From Phoronis ovalis (lineage: Eukaryota > Phoronida > Phoronidae): a DNA stretch of 32,212 nucleotides. The translations under genes and the position numbers were made by a program. The notes under the pieces are model-generated. The model ran no database searches, was not told the origin of the DNA, and saw only the letters and a list, made by a program, of their open reading frames with translations. Where the stretch lies: contig JAOXYB010024847.1 of NCBI GenBank assembly GCA_028565635.1, positions 1 through 32,212 of the forward strand, read 5' to 3'. Below, one piece after another: positions 31,401 to 32,212 of the stretch. Numbering within the stretch: the first letter of the stretch is position 1; every line of letters begins with the position of its first letter.

Positions 31401-31424
31401 ATCTTGTTTGTAATCATCAGACAT
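7367..31424 (-). CDS. MMS22L: MMS22L homologue (N-terminal third, 11 exons)
   Basis: MMS22L forms a nuclear complex with TONSL that binds post-replicative chromatin and promotes RAD51 loading at stalled or broken forks. Eleven exons joined on the minus strand give 452 continuous codons with consistent phases and GT-AG introns. Blocks resembling the human protein as I remember it appear in the same order: PACFTC, ELFGYQFITQLAL, FFEYIKTYIYRFV, LTNQLHALLLHVGRLTSLP, ILHFFMDVHWNVVQILYLL, DLVIIALNRHHK, CTCIRELWTLVLQLLDHR, NPVGFCWWLLSNLAPLY and YLRCCLELSYLWEADMEI. The human protein is about 1,240 residues, so about two thirds is missing here, including the whole C-terminal domain. The start is the ATG at 31424-31422, the first in-frame Met of a proline- and acid-containing leader. 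Introns are 238-1,570 bp except intron 9 (16,474 bp). The family call is firm; exact boundaries are predictions. Confidence 0.92.
8364..8405. repeat. AT microsatellite
   Basis: An imperfect run of TA dinucleotides broken by CATTATA and AAAA. It sits in the MMS22L exon 10-11 intron, about 30 bp beyond the exon 10 donor. Confidence 0.8.
8437..8627 (-). CDS. MMS22L: MMS22L exon 10 (residues 347-410)
   Basis: The acceptor is tttttatttacag and the donor TCTACG|gtgagc; the exon is 191 nt, phase 1 in and phase 0 out. It encodes NPVGFCWWLLSNLAPLYGYN and ends with VVVHGLLKSSLST, matching the human DPLGFSWWIITHVASLY...VEELLKKSIS region. It lies 16.5 kb from exon 9, so the two receptor genes sit between consecutive exons. 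Confidence 0.93.
10735..11500 (+). repeat. Composite repeat family, copy 3 (decayed)
   Basis: Degenerate B modules (from about 10740 and at 11183, TTTGACCCACTTCTCAAGGT) and A modules (ACATGGCTGCC near 11015 and 11305) follow the family order. The end has GACAACGACAACACA and a trace of the terminal TGGATGGGC (11487-11495). No left domain is recognisable. Substitutions and small deletions suggest it is older than the other copies. Confidence 0.75.
12107..12612. repeat. Tandem duplication, about 268-bp unit, two diverged copies
   Basis: Copy 1 (about 12107-12375) and copy 2 (about 12376-12612) share, in order, AAAATATTC-AGTATT, CATCTAGACT, GATCATATTTTATTC, AATGATG-TTGTGGCT and GATATATGTAGG. Matching landmarks are offset by 266-270 bp. 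No coding potential is seen. Confidence 0.8.
15249..15269 (+). promoter_or_regulatory. Perfect 8-bp inverted repeat abutting the GPCR copy 1 start codon
   Basis: TTTGACTG (15249-15256) and CAGTCAAA (15262-15269) are exact reverse complements around a 5-base spacer, ending one base before the ATG. In the mRNA this would be a small hairpin against the start codon; as DNA it could be a dimer site. Function is inference. Confidence 0.4.
15271..16260 (+). CDS. Intronless class A (rhodopsin-like) GPCR, orphan, copy 1
   Basis: This 329-residue plasma-membrane receptor is complete in one exon. Helices run at about 22-50, 62-85, 106-133, 152-173, 199-223, 248-271 and 283-307. Visible class A marks are G41-N42 (TM1), LAMTD with D71 (TM2), C108 and C185 for the TM3-ECL2 disulfide, W160 (TM4), P207 (TM5), P263 (TM6), N300-P301-I-L-Y304 (TM7), and a basic helix 8 (FRKYFKK, 311-317). 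The N-terminus is short, has an NCT glycosylation site at residue 4 and lacks a signal peptide. The DRY motif reads E132-R-F134, and CWxP reads CMLP, so the TM6 toggle tryptophan is Met. It shares roughly half its residues with the receptor at 23955. The ligand and subfamily cannot be told; the TM7 end recalls peptide receptors, and melatonin-type or other orphan groups are alternatives. It lies inside MMS22L intron 9 on the opposite strand. Confidence 0.93.
   Translation: METNCTTEAPILISSIQNFKPTIAYLLMTIKLVMAVLIILGNSSVILMYWNFAKIRKAPHNVFVVALAMTDLSCALLQIPFDAIKNILPNMYFPNTPLPWQYRSKHWCLITLYVLLQPTAWSVATMVTIAIERFVITNFTMKARDCISRRNCAISTGIMWSIFSVPVLGCIIKSADETYHPNVRCTTGRQFDKGWESAQFLSISAIPMAFSAVLYAAILIKVVCHRHRVQTTIENEDALQLRQNQVTKTMFVVLFFFVICMLPFYILDILLDLTRYSNKVLREVLIQGSVILWHCNSLVNPILYAFTNSHFRKYFKKLFDRRNIVHAQR
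18334..18371. repeat. 19-bp tandem pair
   Basis: TGCGGATACATTATAATAT (18334-18352) is followed directly by a second copy, TGCGGATACATCACAATAT, with two T-to-C differences. Confidence 0.7.
18714..18941 (+). CDS. Unrecognised short acidic ORF (about 72 codons), doubtful
   Basis: An open frame follows a stop at 18714-18716 and lacks an ATG at its start (first usable codon TTG at 18720). The translation is hydrophilic and rich in Asp, Glu, Asn and Val (for example VDIDEGKEKIDNDVVNDD), unlike the Phe/Ile/Lys-rich noise of neighbouring frames. It has no signal peptide, membrane segment or known motif. It could be an isolated exon, a relic or chance. Confidence 0.15.
21913..23473. mobile_element. 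Possible non-autonomous mariner-type element (about 1.56 kb)
   Basis: The left end TACAGTGTGCACCAAAA (21913) and the reverse complement of the right end, TACAGGGTGACACAAAA (ending 23473), match at 13 of 17 positions. Both are flanked by TA, the Tc1/mariner target. No transposase frame is present inside. The pairing is tentative because similar solitary ends occur at 13958 and 20275. Confidence 0.4.
22408..22558. repeat. Cluster of AAGCGCTT palindromes with a 14-bp inverted pair
   Basis: AAGCGCTT occurs at 22408, 22438, 22494 and 22548, with a partial form near 22472. ATAAAGCGCTTCAG (22435-22448) is the exact reverse complement of CTGAAGCGCTTTAT (22545-22558). In this AT-rich setting four copies in 150 bp are non-random. 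It may be a short MITE or an internal part of the surrounding putative element. Confidence 0.65.
23955..24932 (+). CDS. Intronless class A (rhodopsin-like) GPCR, orphan, copy 2
   Basis: This 325-residue paralogue of the receptor at 15271 is also complete in one exon. Class A marks are G37-N38, LAMTD with D67, disulfide C104-C181, W156, P203, P259, N296-P-F-L-Y300 and helix 8 FRKYFKK (307-313). N-glycosylation sites NNT and NTT overlap at residues 3-6. The DRY motif reads E128-R-C130 and CWxP reads CMLP, as in the paralogue. Conserved between the two are the ECL1 block around PNMY/PW, RCTT-RQFD in ECL2, TKTMF and VICMLPFYI in TM6, and the end of TM7. ICL3 is the most divergent stretch. The gene is separated from the first copy by 7.7 kb and ends 170 bp from MMS22L exon 9, which is on the other strand. 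The ligand is unknown. Intact frames in both copies argue for function. Confidence 0.93.
   Translation: MENNTTRFMSDIQSYSLSVGWLLFTIRAVTVVLIIIGNTIVILIYWNFKEVRQSPQSIFVVTLAMTDLACAIFTVPSYMYRNIIPNMYDPRTPMPWHYRNKEVCLLALYASLQPTSWSVAILVLIAIERCMVTFSPMKSKYFITRQNCIIAALTMWLIFTIPLLGCIITAAVETYNSNIRCTTRRQFDDRWKNVHYLSISVIPLSLAALLYIGILIKVRYEAYRIQRLTAGAVVQNRRQNKITKTMFLVLFAFVICMLPFYIQDILLQITKYSHRVFREVLVETTVILWHINSLVNPFLYGFTNSNFRKYFKKLFHKRNSVHPAL
25102..25165 (-). CDS. MMS22L: MMS22L exon 9 (residues 326-346), probable
   Basis: The acceptor is caatagcgttcag and the donor CAGAAG|gtaaat; the exon is 64 nt, phase 0 in and phase 1 out. These phases are exactly what exons 8 and 10 require. It encodes VELMKIKLLSDNVASEIRLP. 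Including it gives a spacer between the DHR and NPVGF blocks of 42 residues, against about 38 in human. The residues themselves show little conservation, so this exon rests on splice logic and spacing. Confidence 0.68.
25240..25245 (+). terminator. First poly(A) signal (AATAAA) downstream of GPCR copy 2
   Basis: AATAAA occurs about 310 bp after the receptor stop codon, and no earlier canonical hexamer is present. If used, the 3' UTR would run through the complement of MMS22L exon 9 (25102-25165). Confidence 0.45.
25444..25557 (-). CDS. MMS22L: MMS22L exon 8 (residues 288-325)
   Basis: The acceptor is tttgtatttcag and the donor AAGGAG|gtatgt; the exon is 114 nt, phase 0 to phase 0. It encodes CTCIRELWTLVLQLLDHR, nearly the human CLCIKELWVLLIHLLDHR. 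A second AG ten bases further in (gtccttcag) would break the phase with exon 7, so the upstream acceptor is preferred. Confidence 0.92.
25803..27084 (+). repeat. Composite repeat family, copy 4 (complete, short array)
   Basis: The left domain (25803-26240) matches that of copy 2 from ATAAACAAGACATTTGTC through the GACCCATTTTTAGGG minirepeats. Two intact B modules start at 26468 and 26766 (298 bp apart), and A modules lie near 26618 and 26919. The right end carries ACGACAACGCTTTC and TGGATGAGCATAAAAA. The copy occupies most of MMS22L intron 7 (25558-27127) on the strand opposite to that gene and is half the length of copy 2, mainly because it has fewer modules. Confidence 0.88.
26039..26240 (+). 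repeat. ~33-bp minirepeats in the left domain of copy 4
   Basis: About six imperfect units of the form AAAAAGTGACCCATTTTTAG plus GGTTTTCTGT-like filler lie in tandem. A similar set is at about 3110-3330 in copy 2. Confidence 0.75.
27128..27255 (-). CDS. MMS22L: MMS22L exon 7 (residues 245-287)
   Basis: The acceptor is aaactttgtag and the donor CATAAA|gtatgc; the exon is 128 nt, phase 1 in and phase 0 out. It encodes VTYGEPVLLCSRIDAIEMDV followed by LILIWDLVIIALNRHHK, corresponding to the human VVYG...LCDLISLSLNRYDKV segment. A composite repeat (25803-27084) ends only 43 bp beyond the donor. Confidence 0.9.
27812..27905 (-). CDS. MMS22L: MMS22L exon 6 (residues 214-244)
   Basis: The acceptor is cctctgtttttag and the donor GTCAG|gtaaag; the exon is 94 nt, entering in phase 0 and leaving in phase 1. 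It encodes YHILHFFMDVHWNVVQILYL, aligned with human LLHLHLDIHWLVLEILYML including the invariant-looking HW pair. The exon has no Met-initiated ORF longer than 60 codons and is easy to miss without the splice model. Confidence 0.92.
27980..28008. repeat. 9-bp perfect inverted repeat in MMS22L intron 5
   Basis: ATTTGTAAC and GTTACAAAT surround an 11-base spacer. No function is apparent. Confidence 0.5.
28548..28686 (-). CDS. MMS22L: MMS22L exon 5 (residues 167-213)
   Basis: The acceptor is cactgttacag and the donor AGCAAT|gtaagt (a consensus donor); the exon is 139 nt and ends in phase 0. It encodes SSVLTNQLHALLLHVGRLTS, very close to the human LIDELHGLLLYIGHLSELP block. Confidence 0.93.
28925..29062 (-). 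CDS. MMS22L: MMS22L exon 4 (residues 121-166)
   Basis: The acceptor is gattttgtag and the donor ATACAG|gtgtgt; the exon is 138 nt, phase 2 to phase 2. It encodes KHINQFERRVQ, a Cys-containing loop, and DILTFFEYIKTYIYR, which matches the human LFLHYVKVFIFRYL helix in position and character. Confidence 0.9.
29063..30335 (-). other. MMS22L: MMS22L intron 3, no gene seen
   Basis: AT-rich sequence. About 29340-29520 is made almost only of A and T, with recurring ATATTTTAAT and TTAATAATAA words. The short ORFs here have no coding character. Confidence 0.7.
30336..30461 (-). CDS. MMS22L: MMS22L exon 3 (residues 79-120)
   Basis: The acceptor is ttcttattttgtag and the donor CTGAG|gtatat; the exon is 126 nt, phase 2 in and phase 2 out. 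It encodes MLSCNDLAPTAFQTVTAE and then LFGYQFITQLAL, which aligns with the human block EIFGIQWVTETAL. This is one of the strongest family signatures in the window. Confidence 0.9.
30852..30960 (-). CDS. MMS22L: MMS22L exon 2 (residues 43-78)
   Basis: The acceptor is tttttcttaaag and the donor CACAG|gtgaat; the exon is 109 nt, entering in phase 1 and leaving in phase 2. It encodes PACFTCCGE followed by RDGYLKQQTLH. The Cys-containing block resembles the human PPYFSC region, and GYLKQQTLHR corresponds to the segment before the conserved EIFG block. Confidence 0.85.
31298..31424 (-). CDS. MMS22L: MMS22L exon 1 (residues 1-42)
   Basis: The exon opens with ATG (MSDDYKQDSC...) and runs 127 nt to donor AAG|gtatcg, ending in phase 1. 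The leader is hydrophilic, with an SMTPPLSP stretch and an acidic end (QFEE). No signal peptide is visible, as expected for a nuclear protein. Homology is weak here, as is usual for this N-terminus, so the call rests on splice phase and continuity with exon 2. Confidence 0.8.
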
Positions 31425-31680
31425 TCTGAAATCCTGTTACATCCCATATGTTTTGAAAGTTGCAGCTAATAATTTCTTTAGTTTCTACTGTATCTGCTAC
31501 TTAAAAAACAGAAGTCACTGGATCTCTAGAAAATACAAAGATTGAACGATGTATACAATACAATATCATAACTTGCGTGTAAAAACGTGATCAAAATAAT
31601 GATGCACCAAAAAAAGGAATTGCTGGATATTTATAATTAGTTTCAGTACTTTACTTTATCTACTGTTAATACAAGAAGTT
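31425..31680 (-). promoter_or_regulatory. MMS22L: Presumed MMS22L 5' flank
   Basis: This interval between the MMS22L start codon and the reverse transcriptase relic should hold the 5' UTR and core promoter, unless an upstream non-coding exon exists. I see no TATA box at a clear position and no CpG-rich patch. Confidence 0.3.
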
Positions 31681-32150
31681 TGGCCTTATGTTCGATTACA
31701 GCAAGGTAGTGTCTTTGGGCTGAATCAAAATGTGATATTTATTAACAACTTGCCTGAAGTACTTTTAGTGAAATCAGTGGTACAAATTTTTGCTGACGAC
31801 ACCAATGTCTATAATAATATAGGGAGTTTGCAAGATATAAGCATCTTACAAATTGATCTAGATAGACTGGTAAGCTGGGCTAACAGCTGGCAGCTTCGAT
31901 TCCTGGGTTTCAATTCAATGCAATCAAATGTAAAGTACTCCACTTGGGCAATAACAACACTAAACAGGAATATGAGATGGAATCAGAAGTAAATAATAGT
32001 ATCCTTGAAAACAGCAAACTAGAAAAAAAATCTGGGTGTGATGAACAATTAAAATTTTCCATCCACATTAAATATCAAGTAAATAGACCAAACAGAATCC
32101 TGACGGGAGTGTATACCCCACAGATCACCATTCACCATTTAAAACAAGAG
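31681..32150 (+). pseudogene. Fragment of non-LTR retrotransposon reverse transcriptase (frameshifted)
   Basis: Frame 1 reads LQQGSVFGL, then VIFINNLPEVLL and IFADDTNVY, the last with the catalytic Asp pair of the palm, then DLDRLVSWANSWQLRF. A frameshift near 31910 moves the continuation (FNAIKCKVLHLGNNNTKQEY, then LKFSIHIKYQVNRPNRIL) into another frame. This order of blocks is typical of CR1/jockey-like elements. The endonuclease domain and the N-terminal half of the RT are absent, so it is a dead, probably 5'-truncated copy. It lies head-to-head with MMS22L, about 260 bp from its start codon. Confidence 0.85.
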
Positions 32151-32212
32151 GTCTGCAGGTGCAGACAGATGCCCATCATATGATGTAGTTTCTTTAGTTG
32201 TAAAGCCATCTA

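Noticed and set aside
1-32212. CRISPR array, bacterial operon or tRNA genes
   Set aside because: The regular repeats are eukaryotic array modules without uniform spacers. Spliced genes show the DNA is animal, and I recognised no tRNA box A/B pair.

Overview
This is AT-rich DNA from a multicellular animal. It has spliced genes with GT-AG introns, intronless rhodopsin-like receptors, a non-LTR reverse transcriptase relic, a Helitron and several interspersed repeats. The combination fits an invertebrate, possibly a lophotrochozoan, but nothing seen here fixes the phylum.

The backbone is one large minus-strand gene that I identify as MMS22L, the partner of TONSL in homologous-recombination repair at stalled replication forks. 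Its start codon lies at 31424. I can trace eleven coding exons down to 7367 (452 codons, roughly the N-terminal third of the protein). Every splice phase matches its neighbour and every intron is GT-AG. The remaining exons must lie to the left, either beyond position 1 or unrecognised between 1 and 7366.

Intron 9 of MMS22L (8628-25101, about 16.5 kb) is far larger than the other introns seen. On the opposite strand it holds two complete, intronless, paralogous class A G-protein-coupled receptor genes (15271-16260 and 23955-24932). Both keep the seven-helix plan and the disulfide cysteines, but they have altered ERY/DRY and CWxP motifs. The second receptor stops only 170 bp before MMS22L exon 9, and its first poly(A) signal lies beyond that exon, so the two transcripts probably overlap in antisense.

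A composite repeat family occurs four times: 1-2024 (cut by the window edge), 2887-5521, about 10735-11500 (decayed) and 25803-27084 (filling most of intron 7). Complete copies have a left domain with ~33-bp minirepeats, a central array built from two modules (A, about 140 bp with a hairpin; B, about 180 bp with a paired nuclear-receptor-like half-site), and a conserved right end. Copies differ in module order and number. A 295-bp non-autonomous Helitron (2060-2354) with intact termini lies between the first two copies. Other mobile remains are a possible mariner-type element (21913-23473) and a frameshifted reverse transcriptase fragment (31681-32150) just upstream of the MMS22L start.

The rest is non-coding intron or intergenic sequence in which I see no further convincing genes, and I found no tRNA or rRNA genes.
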